Shown one piece after another: positions 52,192-64,000 of a stretch of DNA of 64,000 nt. Every line of letters starts with the position of its first letter. Position 1 is the first letter of the stretch. The stretch lies in assembly GCA_029964075.1 (NCBI GenBank), contig CM057144.1, positions 2,689,281 through 2,753,280 on the forward strand, in the 5' to 3' direction. Under the pieces are notes generated by a model. The model was not told where the DNA came from. It ran no database searches and was given only the letters and a program-made list of their open reading frames with translations. The translations under genes and the position numbers were made by a program. The stretch is from Patiria pectinifera (taxonomy: Eukaryota; Echinodermata; Asteroidea; Valvatida; Asterinidae).

Positions 52192-53610
52192 GACCCAGTA
52201 CCAGTAACTGGAGCGCTTTACTTTTTTCCCTACGGTTTGTAAAGTTTGTCCTAAAAGACTGCAGAAATTCTTTTTTAGGCAGTGAATCTTTGACCTCTGG
52301 CACACTATATCACTTTTTTTTTAAAATTCAATGCAATGATTGTTTATAATATTAATTTAAAATCCATATTTTGCGTCATGATGCCGAATTACAGATGATT
52401 TACAACATTAAGAACAACCATTTATAATCAATTGAAAAAATTATAGGGCCTACCAAAACTTAAATAAAACTTTTAACAATGGAAAAAAATAAAAATCTTT
52501 TAAATAAAACCACTGAATATTGTGAACATGGTGAATGAGAATTGTTAAACCACTGAAAATAACCCCAAAAAAATCACTGCGCAGACCCCCATAGTTCTAG
52601 GGGTAAATTAAGGGTAATCCTTACTTTTAGGACCCCGTTCCGTTCCTATATAGGAAGGGAAAGACTCACCAAAACAGTTGACTAAATGACACTCAAAATT
52701 GACATCCTGGTACTTCTTGGCACATCTGAACAATTGGCAATGACCATGATGACACCTTCTTGACTTCTAAAGACTGCTTTAGCCTGCAAAAGTCACTTTG
52801 GTACTGGACAGACATCTGCAAAAGTCAGTTTTGAACAGAACTTGTAAAAAATAGAGGTGTCCTAAAAGTAAGGATTACCGAAAATACTTTGAAAATGCAA
52901 TTGACTCTACCATTACAACCAAAGAAAGAAGTGACGTCTGAAGTTTATAATCAGTTACATCTAAATACTTACCAAATTCTTTGGTGCTTTTGTAGAAAAT
53001 TCACATCCTATTCCCAAAAACAAGCATGATCGCCACACTGATTGCGAACATTTTTCATTTCACGATCAAGTTTTGCCTAGGTCAATCAGTCAAACAGCGT
53101 CAGTTCGGTTGTTGATTTGACGGCAATTAACCAGTAAAATGTGTCTGACTAAATTCTCCACAAAATACTTCTTGCAAAGATTCCTATTCCACAAGACGAG
53201 ACCACAGGTACGAGTGAAACGTCTTGGTCGTAAGCCTTCTCTTCTGATGAATTCGGGACACTTGCAAATATGATTTTATTGACATCGTTTTCACCACGAA
53301 GATTCACAGTATTGACATTGAAGGTTCGTGTGTTGCATAAATTGGCATTTGACGAAAAAGAATTGGAGTACGGTGCTCCTTAAAAACCACTTATATTATT
53401 TATCGCCCTCTTCAATTCAAACGTCTTTCAGGAAAATGTCCTGTGTACAGTATCAAAATCAATCACGACATGAATAATGTATTCATTAAAAAACAACAAC
53501 GAACAAAACGAACCCCTTTTTGCTCAACAGCATGCTTTAGTTGCCGTGTGTGTCCTCTGTTTTGGCTGCTAGAAGCATCCGTAGGCACTGCTGACCTTTC
53601 GCATAACAAC
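52192..53610 (-). promoter_or_regulatory. Candidate TIMELESS 5' non-coding exon and promoter zone
   Basis: No coding sequence was found. A perfect minus-strand donor (TTTG|GTAAGT) ends at 52973 and could close a 5'UTR exon that splices to 50093. This is inferred from the donor alone. The sequence TCCTTACTTTTAGGAC at about 52618 recurs inverted at about 52861-52877. Confidence 0.3.
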
Positions 53611-53616
53611 ATCGTA

Positions 53617-53637
53617 CACGTGTTTCTCCTGCACGTG
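53617..53637. promoter_or_regulatory. Paired CACGTG E-boxes, 9-bp spacer
   Basis: CACGTG at 53617-53622 and 53632-53637. Canonical E-boxes bind CLOCK:CYCLE/BMAL1 dimers, and closely spaced pairs are used by clock genes. It lies 3.5 kb upstream of the first TIMELESS coding exon. Confidence 0.5.
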
Positions 53638-54138
53638 TATGTTGCAAAGAACTCGCACCAAACAGCCGTAGATATTTGAGAGCACTGTACTAGGTTGACG
53701 TGCTCCGTACTATTGTGTAAATAAAATATTCACCTCCAGGCTGCATTCATGGCCGGAAGCATCGATTTATTCATGAGAACATAATCATTCATGTCATTCA
53801 AGACGTCCCAGGCTCCGTAGTAAATTTGAGAATGTAATTCGAGATAGTGCAATGTATTTGAGATGACAGTCACATTTAGTGCAAACTGCACTTATCGTTC
53901 GCTTCAATTCTCATTCGCAACGGGGCTAACATGAACAATTTTGCAGAAATTACATATAGACCTAAAGTAAAAAGACAAAATTCAAGTTAGCAATTCGATT
54001 CACCCGGAACTTGAACTCGTTACAATTTGACGAAACCTTAATATTTTTGTTCGAGGAGCGACACTATCAATATAAAGTTTCAACTAATGGTTGAACTTTA
54101 CTTTCTTATTCCCCCCGCCCGGTCTCACTGTCCATTGT

Positions 54139-54461
54139 GGTACCGGAACAATGGGAGGTACCCCACGAGGAAAGCCCACCGACTTGCGGGGTACCGTTTT
54201 GGTACCCCACAAGTTTTTCACGAAATAGATACATGGATTTTACTCAAAAACTAGGAATTTCCAAGGTGGGTTGATGCGTCGCAAATGGAAGAGTTTTACA
54301 AAAGGGATATTAAGTCCGAATTTCAGCCCAAGAAATTAACTATGGTTAAAATAAGAGCATTTTGACATAAGTGTGGGACGTTGCAAAATTTTAGTACACG
54401 AGAACAAAGAATTAGTACCCCACTTCCATGCCTATGCATGGCATATGTAAGCGTGGGTGTG
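54139..54461. repeat. Dispersed repeat, second copy of 705-1011
   Basis: Shares GGTACCGGAACAATGGGAGG, ACTTGCGGGGT(A/G)CCGTTTTGG and GGAATTTCCAAGGTGGGTTG with 705-1011. Same orientation; no coding capacity. Confidence 0.85.
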
Positions 54462-54501
54462 TGTGTGGGGGGGGGGAATAAACATCTCCCATTTCTCTCT
54501 G

Positions 54502-54522
54502 CACGTGACCAGAATACACGTG
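54502..54522. promoter_or_regulatory. Second paired CACGTG E-box, also 9-bp spacer
   Basis: CACGTG at 54502-54507 and 54517-54522, with the same 9-bp gap as the pair at 53617. It lies just outside the dispersed repeat 54139-54461, whose other copy (705-1011) lacks it. Single CACGTG sites follow at 55260, 56240 and 56264. Confidence 0.5.
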
Positions 54523-56310
54523 CACCTTTGTCATCACTTGTTACTTTTTTTTCAAGGCAGAGATTTACATCGCGCAATAATTTCCCAGGGGTGATTTTAC
54601 GCGGGCGATTGTCCGGCATTCTGATTCACCGGGGAGCTTACGGCCTACGCGTTATACGGCACTCGTCCTTGCCGAATACAGTACCGTTACCAGGGTGACG
54701 GTAAGGTAATGACCAAATTCTGCTAAATGCACTTCAACAATCTGTCAGATTTATCAAAAATCTGCCGCATTCCCCAGAATTACTCGAAATACACTAAAAC
54801 ACTTAAAATTACATGCAGGTGTTGTAGTATTGCCTTAGTTAAGGTTCAAATTACATTATAAACATGATAGTCACAAAAATATGTTATGACATTGCGTAAA
54901 TTTCAGGCAACTGCATGACGCGGTTGGTCATGACGAGGTCGACCTGGTCCCAGTGAACCTCAGCGCCTAGACCAGCCAACCTGTCCCATTGTGCAAGGGT
55001 TTGTTTGAAAAGATTGAATTTTTTTAACAAATGTACATTTTTTTTTCAAATTTGCTATGTTTTTCTGTCAAATAACCATTTTTGCAGAATTCTGCCAGAA
55101 ATCTGCCAAAAAAAGTCCATTCTGTCAAATGTTCTGTCAAACTCGTTTTTTAACAAAAAATCTGTCGAAGTTAGCCGCAAATCGGCTAAAACGGTCACCA
55201 TGACCGTTACCGCACGGCGCGTGCTGAATTCAGTGCCACGTTTTTCAGAGAACTACGCGCACGTGTTAGTTTGGACTTATGGTTCAGCGGTTTTTGGCTT
55301 ACATCATAGCGATTTTAATGTTAGCCGGCACGGCGGTCGAGGTGGGGTGGGGGGGAAACAGTGCAAGTAATTACATCACCCGAACGCACTGGCAAAGTTA
55401 CCAGATAATTGTGGTTGGAAAAGTTTTAAATATAAAAACAAACACTCAGCAGAACAGCTTCGAAAATATTTACGTATGCCAATAAAATGGATAACTCATC
55501 CAAAGCGTAGTTTATAGTTTAAACAATCACATTCTTTATTTTGTCGGTAAATTATATATTAATATTATGTGAATATTCATAAATAATAATTTTAGAAATA
55601 TATACACAATATAAATCTTTTACTTTTGCCTGCATGCTTTGATGCTGTACAAATGTGGTTAACGAATTTTAAATTTGTTTGGTTTGTATTAACGAAAATA
55701 CTACTAAGTTTCTTTTTTTCCCCCAGATTTCCCCTTAGATTTCCCTGTTTTAACCGACTAACACAGTTTAACTTGAGATAAAATCCCCATATTTCGAGTT
55801 GCACCTCGTAAAAACAGATTTTTTTTTCACTTGCTGTTTTCCCAGCCATATAAAAGTTATTCACTTTTGAACGAGACATTGAATCAAAAAAAATCCATCG
55901 ATATTTAGTTGAATTATTTCTTCACAAATTATGCCTGCCGGACAATTCGCCTCTCGCAGGGCGTGTCATTTTGTGCACAAATCGAAAGCACTTTATCAGA
56001 GGGCTGCAGACGCCCAAAATCGCAATGAAGTAGTATTTCGTTTAAAGCAAAACAATTTAAAAGTCGTGGCTACTGAAAAAGAAAAATCAATTTCTAAAGC
56101 ATGGGGTATGGATCGATCAATCAATCCCCGCCCCAAGCCCCGCCCCTGACGCTTTGACCAATCACAGCCGTGAATAATGTTCGACATGCGTGCACGTCAC
56201 TGATCCCTATTATACTGGTGCACGGGTACGTGCGTTTGACACGTGCAGTTGGTTTGGCTTGCGCACGTGTTCGTGAACCCGTGCTTAGTGGGCGGAGCTA
56301 GCTCCAATTG
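54523..56310. other. Intergenic sequence upstream of TIMELESS
   Basis: AT-rich, no gene recognised. It contains single CACGTG sites at 55260-55265, 56240-56245 and 56264-56269, and repeats of TCTGTCAAA / TCTGCCAAA phrases at 54735-55185. Confidence 0.5.
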
Positions 56311-56314
56311 TAAG

Positions 56315-56982
56315 GGTGTGTATCAAAAAAAAAATATGCAAACAAAATATTACGGAATGCCAGACATAGTGTAACCAACATCGACTATAAAGGTATGGTA
56401 ATAAAAGATACGCCTTTCCACTTTAAAATGAGACATCAAACTTCCAAATCTGATAATTTTTGACAGAGTTAGTATGAGTAATTTTCCAAGAGAGGTCAAA
56501 TTGACCATGGGACCAAGTTTTCAGTAATTTTAGGCATTGGGACAAAGTTGGCCTAATTGCCTCTGTGTGGGTATTTGCCAGGCCTAAAAAAAATGTGTAT
56601 AGCGAGTAAACACAATTTTAAACACTCTCTTGATGTCACCTCATGCTGAAAAAATGTTTAGCATGTAAACATGTTTACAAACTGATAGCAAGAAAGTGTT
56701 TAGAATTGTGTTTACTCGCTAAACAATTTTTGTAGGTCAGGCAATTATCCACACAGTAGGCCAGTACCTTTATCTCATGCCGAAAATTGCAAACTTGGTC
56801 AATTTTGACCTCACTTGGAAAAGTACTCATTACTCTGTCAAAAATTATCAGGTGTTGACGTTTGATGTCTCATTTTAAGGTTCAAAGGCGTATCTTTCAA
56901 ACCATACCTCTATTATCTATGTTGGTTACACATTCTCGTCTCGCATTCCGTTATTTTATTTGCATTTTTTTTTATACACACT
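56315..56982. mobile_element. Large foldback element, arms about 300 bp (family M9)
   Basis: Left end GGTGTGTATCAAAAAAAAAA, right end TTTTTTTTTATACACAC. Matching inner blocks include AAAATGAGACATCAAAC / GTTTGATGTCTCATTTT, GATAATTTTTGACAGAGT / AC-TCTGTCAAAAATTATC and AGCGAGTAAACACAATT / AATTGTGTTTACTCGCT. No coding capacity. Confidence 0.88.
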
Positions 56983-57718
56983 ATCTAAAAGGGATCTTAG
57001 TTAAGTACTCCGGTGGGTCTGTGAGCAGTTTATAAAATGTTATATAAAAAAGGGGGCATGGTACGCCAAATCAAATAATAAAATATACCTAGCTTTGCAC
57101 TCGGTACATGTCGTGGCAAGACGTCATACAGGATTTACTATTAGGTATGCAAATTTAATGATCACAACCAGTGACGTCATTGAGTATTATTGAGCGGCGC
57201 TCGAGGGTCAGTACTTAAAATTATTATGCATAGACGTCATATTTTTCAGTCGGACTACGTCCCTGCCCTCCTGCGCTATGTAAACACGCACTCGACTTTG
57301 GGCTTTTTAAGAATTCAGGAAACAACTTGCCGCAGGCTACAATTTCTTAAATATACATTCTATCTGCCCTTGACCGTTTAAGTTGTTTTGATATATATTA
57401 ATATATCTTGTAGTATGAATGCCACATGTTCAGCTACGGGCGTTATACGCACACGAACGTACGAACGTGTGCACAAATGTCGGAATGTTTTTGCGCACAT
57501 TTAATCAGTATCACGTCTGTGATTGGTCAAGACACCTAAAGGGGAGGGTCGTATCGGTCGACAGGGTAGCCACAACCAATCAAAAACGACTTCGTGCTTC
57601 GATTTGGGCTCCATAAATTATCCTTAAATCGCACAAAATGTAAACTTCTTTAGTGTACCGATTTTTTTTCTTCATAACAAATACAGATAACGGCATGAAA
57701 AATATTGAGCACAATACA
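56983..57718. other. Intergenic sequence
   Basis: No gene or repeat recognised. A short run of ACGAACGTACGAACGTGTGC lies near 57450. Confidence 0.5.
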
Positions 57719-58098
57719 TAAGGCCAAAAAAAAAGTCTCCGGTTTCTGGTATGCGCGCGCGTCGCCGTAGCCATGCGCGTCGGCAAAATGAAAAAGGTTT
57801 TTTTTCAATACAAGATGATGTTTCAAAACCGCCAAACTCGCTGGTTTGACTGGAATTCTGCTGCTGCACAATTTTAACGTGTTTTTAGATGGGGTTATGA
57901 TCGAGAATAAGATTTACGTGGCCTCTCTGGACTCCCATATATTTGCACTAAGTTTAGTCGGGCACCATTTGCAGTCATCAGCCGACATTTGAAGCCAAAA
58001 AAAAAAAAAAAAAAAGTAAAAAAAAAAAAAGCCGCGTCGCCGCACCACTTTTGGGGCAAGCTCCATACCAGAAACCGGAGACTTTTTTTTTTGGCCTA
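57719..58098. mobile_element. TA-flanked MITE (family M3), inverted relative to 48105
   Basis: TAAGGCC and poly-A then GTCTCCGG at the left; CCGGAGACTTTTTTTTTTGG and CCTAAG at the right. The interior matches 48105-48453 in reverse complement. Confidence 0.82.
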
Positions 58099-59350
58099 AG
58101 GAAAAAATGTTTAAATCGGAAAGAATGTCGCATCCTGACGCCACTCTTTTCATCACTACATAATTACAAGGACAGTCAGTCATTGCAAAAATGTTGAAAA
58201 GACATGAATCTGGGACTGAGAAACATTTCCAATTTTGTTAAAAAAATACTTTGAAAATGCACTCGACTCTCCACAGACTTTCTACAAAACCAAAAAAAGG
58301 GCGTCTGGATAGTATAGTACATTCTTTCCTCGAAATCTTGAAAATGCCTTTAAGAATATCGAGAGGATCATTAAACCATGTTACAAATGCATTTTTATTT
58401 AATACAACATAGTCAGAAAATTTACCAGAAATTGCCTTTTTCCCATTCCAACAGTTTAAAAAAAACACACACCAAAAATTCACTATTTTAAGTTGAACAA
58501 ATCACATTTAAAACCAAGTGAAAATCATCAACGTTTCGACTTTTACCACTTGGAATACTTCAAAAAAATTCTAAATAAAATACAAATATGTAATACCAAA
58601 ACCTGCCTCGTATACCTTGTTTCCAATAAATAAGTGGGTTTTTTTTACGCGAGTTGTTTGTAAGATTGAACACTTTGCTCTTTGACTTTAATTTAAACAA
58701 CAAAAGACTTGCCACAACCGAAGTACAAGTACTGCCCTAAAATAAGTTACAAAATAACAAACAAAAAGCTAATTAAGCTAGTCACGTTTCATGACAACAG
58801 AGGGCGGGCACTGTTGCTATAATGTCACTTCAGGAAGACACTGTTCAGATCAGGGGTTCAAATTGTGAACCCAAAAATTAGTTCATTGAAAACATCTGTG
58901 AGAAAAGTTTGCTCATTGGCTTACTGCCGGCCATGTACTAACACAACAACGAATCACCAAAGAGAAGAACATTTACAACTTACAGCAGAACGTCTAAAAT
59001 TCTGGCAACTTTTGGTGCTGAAATAGCTGTAACATTGAGGTTTCTGCCTGAAATGACATCACATTTTTTTCTCATGAATATGGCAATTCGTATTAGCATA
59101 AAATACTCTCGAATATAATTTATCTATCCACATATGATCTATTTACTCGAAACTACATGTTTCAAGGAAATGCTTAGCTTATCGTAAGAAATATACCTGT
59201 AAAATAAAGTCCGAGTTATTTTTAAGACCATGTTTTTCTGTTTACTTGAAACTACCTGTTTCCATGAAATGCTTTCAGTTATTTTCACAAATTTACGTAA
59301 AAATAAAGTCTTGATGGCAATAAAATGCTTTGTTGCTATAAAATAAAAAG
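58099..59350. other. AT-rich intergenic sequence
   Basis: No gene recognised. Two similar stretches (CATGTTTCAAGGAAATGCTT near 59155 and TGTTTCCATGAAATGCTTTC near 59248) indicate a small old duplication. Confidence 0.5.
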
Positions 59351-59884
59351 CACACAGAAGGTACAAGTTTCTTTCTGAAAAAATATCATCATCGATTTTA
59401 ACGTTTGATTATACATCTCTATAGAAATGCATATATAAAATGTTATATATATAAAATTCATATCCACCATTCAACACAAATGTTGTTTCCAACTTGAAAA
59501 ACAAAACGAAAGACAACTGTTTATTTTTAATTTAGTTTTTGTTAAGTATTCATAGAATACATTCATGAACAAAATTTAAACTGGGTATTATTTGACACAT
59601 TTTCCTTCAATCAAAATCACACAGAAGGTACAAGTTTCTTTCTGAAAAAATATCATCATCGATTTTAACGTTTGATTATACATCTCTATAGAAATGCATA
59701 TATAAAATGATGTATATAAAATTCATATCCACAATTCAACACAAATGTTGTTTCCAACTTGAAAAACAAAACGAAAGACAACTGTTTATTTTTAATTTAC
59801 TTTTTGTTAAGTATTCATAAAATACATTCATGAACAAAATTTAAACTGGGTATTATTTGACACAATTTCATTCATTCAAAATCA
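59351..59884. repeat. 267-bp direct tandem duplication, two near-identical copies
   Basis: Copy 1 begins CACACAGAAGGTACAAGTTT at 59351 and copy 2 begins with the same phrase at 59618. They differ by only a few substitutions and a short TA indel, implying a recent event. Confidence 0.92.
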
Positions 59885-59994
59885 CTTATGTTGTGACGGA
59901 ATCAGCAAGATGTAAATATTAATATTGTGTTTTTCCCGTCACTGATGTAGTTTTATCATAATACAAAACATACTTACTGCAGTAGTGGCTGCTA

Positions 59995-60153
59995 CATTAG
60001 ACTCGAACCAGCCAGCTGACCCGGGCTGGCTCGGTGGTCGAGCGGTTAAGACGTTTGCGCTGGTCGTGGTTCGAGTCCCTCACAAGCAGTTTGTGAATAT
60101 TTTTCCCACAAACACTCGGGACCACACTGCGTATACAGTATTTAAACAAGCTC
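59995..60153 (+). mobile_element. tRNA-derived SINE, family C
   Basis: A-box-like GGTGGTCGAGCGGTTAAGACG and B-box TGGTTCGAGTCCC are followed by ACACTGCGTATACAGTATTT, as in 11390-11500. It is directly abutted by the long-TIR MITE at 60154. Confidence 0.75.
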
Positions 60154-60522
60154 GAATTCGGGCGATTCACAATGCAGAGCGCCACCAATAGTTTGCCACA
60201 GAGAGTTAATTTTTCCCAGTGCACTGTGGGAGATGGTCGACAAATTCGCAGCGCGTTACATTTGAAATTGTTCGTTTTTTTCCGGTCAGTAGTTTCGTAA
60301 GCGTATGATTCGAGTACATGTTTGCCCATTTCTTTTCTTTGTATCAATATGGTGATTTTTGGTAAGGCGGCAGAACGCTATGCCCCAATCTATAACAAGT
60401 TAGCTCAAGTTGTCTACTGACACTCATTCAAATGGGCCATATTTTGTCGACCGTAAACTTGAAAAGTGGACTCTCCATGGCAAACTCTTGGTGGCGCACT
60501 GCATTGTGAAACGCCCGAATTG
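60154..60522. mobile_element. Long-TIR MITE, second copy of 3049-3394
   Basis: Left end GAATTCGGGCGATTCACAAT, right end GTGGCGCACTGCATTGTGAA then CGCCCGAATT. The interior is inverted relative to the first copy. Confidence 0.82.
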
Positions 60523-60829
60523 AGCCGAGATGCTGGGGGCCAATGAATGCATGTTCATGCATGGGTCACGTGATTGTCACATGTAATTTCTGGAAGGAGT
60601 AGAGTTTCGAGTATAAAAATAGAAATCGGGATTTGACCCCAGTGACCCCATGATGACCTCTGACCCCAGTTTGGTCATGTGACATGTTGGGGCTGGGCTG
60701 CTGATACTTTTGACAAAGTTTGGTTGAAATCGGTCAAAGTATGTAGGAGCAATAGACAAAGATGTTTGTTACTAACTAACGGAATTACGGAGAGACATGT
60801 TGATTCATTCAGCTGCTATCCCGCAGCTA

Positions 60830-61040
60830 AAAATACGTCAGCGAAGGGCAAAACCAGATACCCAATTTACGTCACCCCGACGCAAAATTCAATCTTATAA
60901 ATACTTTGGTTGCAGTACCCGCTGCTATATCAGTTTCAAACTATCCAGCCGACTTCAGCATGCTCGGTGGGCAAGTGGTTAAGATGTCTGCACTAGTACA
61001 CATGAGGTGGTGGGTTCGAGTCCCACCCAAGCAGGACAGG
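60830..61040 (+). mobile_element. tRNA-derived SINE, family C
   Basis: Body GCGAAGGGCAAAACCAGATA and CACCCCGACGCAAAATTC, then CAGTACCCGCTGCTATA, then a tRNA-like head with GGTGGGCAAGTGGTTAAGATG and GGTTCGAGTCCCACCC. The order matches 11300-11463. It ends about 40 bp before the ABCC5 stop codon (opposite strand). Confidence 0.75.
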
Positions 61041-61080
61041 ACGGAGTTCAAGACATCATTCAGCAAATTGATCGGCAATT

Positions 61081-63822
<2,742 letters not shown>

Positions 63823-63869
63823 CTGCAAGACACATAACAAAATACAGATCCTAACTATCATCATCAATT

Positions 63870-64000
63870 CATCAAGAATTGACCATCGGTGTTCGACTCG
63901 TGTGCCGTGGAACGTGGGTTTGAGCCCTGACAGGGAGCATGGTGCTTGTGTTCTTGGGCAAGACACTTTACTTCAATTGATTCTCTCCACACAGGAGTAT
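63870..64000 (+). mobile_element. tRNA-derived SINE, family D, cut by window end
   Basis: B box GGGTTTGAGCCC, then GGAGCATGGTGCTTG and TTCTTGGGCAAGACACTTTA match 18375-18665. The tail lies beyond the window. Confidence 0.75.

Noticed and set aside
53735-53893. Minus-strand open stretch of about 53 codons ending at a donor-like GGAG|GTGAAT
   Set aside because: Length is within chance expectation, the acceptor is poor, it does not join TIMELESS in frame, and no family is recognised.

Overview
The window looks like a gene-poor, AT-rich stretch of a marine invertebrate deuterostome genome, most likely an ambulacrarian (echinoderm, perhaps a sea star). This is inferred from many small exons with GT/AG introns, several tRNA-derived SINE families, palindromic non-autonomous DNA transposons, and a Drosophila-type TIMELESS gene next to a relaxin-receptor-like GPCR. 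The species was not tested.

Layout. Four protein genes are supported exon by exon. (1) Plus strand, <329-11017: the 3' part of a leucine-rich GPCR with ectodomain LDLa-CUB-LDLa-LDLa(Ser-rich insert)-LRRNT-5xLRR and a 7TM domain most like relaxin-family receptors and GRL101. (2) Plus strand, 13634-17713: complete selenoprotein T, with an in-frame UGA in a C-I-S-U redox motif and a form-2 SECIS element at 18768-18830 in a spliced 3'UTR. (3) Minus strand, 50085-31325: complete circadian-type TIMELESS, 23 coding exons and 1064 codons, every junction in frame. (4) Minus strand, <63822-61081: the last three exons of an ABCC5-like ABC transporter (second nucleotide-binding domain). The two plus-strand genes converge on the two minus-strand genes.

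Between the convergent pairs lies a satellite array (about 20.18-29.24 kb, about 26 units of about 325 bp). It contains a 654-bp dimer duplication, is flanked by related direct repeats, and is interrupted by a hAT-type element at 20961-22176 with a perfect 8-bp target duplication. That element itself holds a second hAT-type MITE with its own 8-bp duplication.

Introns and intergenic DNA are mostly repeats: a 12-bp minisatellite filling a GPCR intron, SINEs, TTAA-flanked MITEs, foldback palindromes up to about 670 bp, a short telomere-like tract, and a broken Gypsy/Ty3-like LTR element just upstream of selenoprotein T.

Most worth following up: tandem partial copies of real exons together with their splice sites inside introns of both TIMELESS (3' exon end plus donor) and ABCC5 (acceptor plus 5' exon start); clustered, equally spaced CACGTG E-box pairs upstream of TIMELESS; and the CUB-containing LGR architecture. 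No operon-like or CRISPR-like system was seen.
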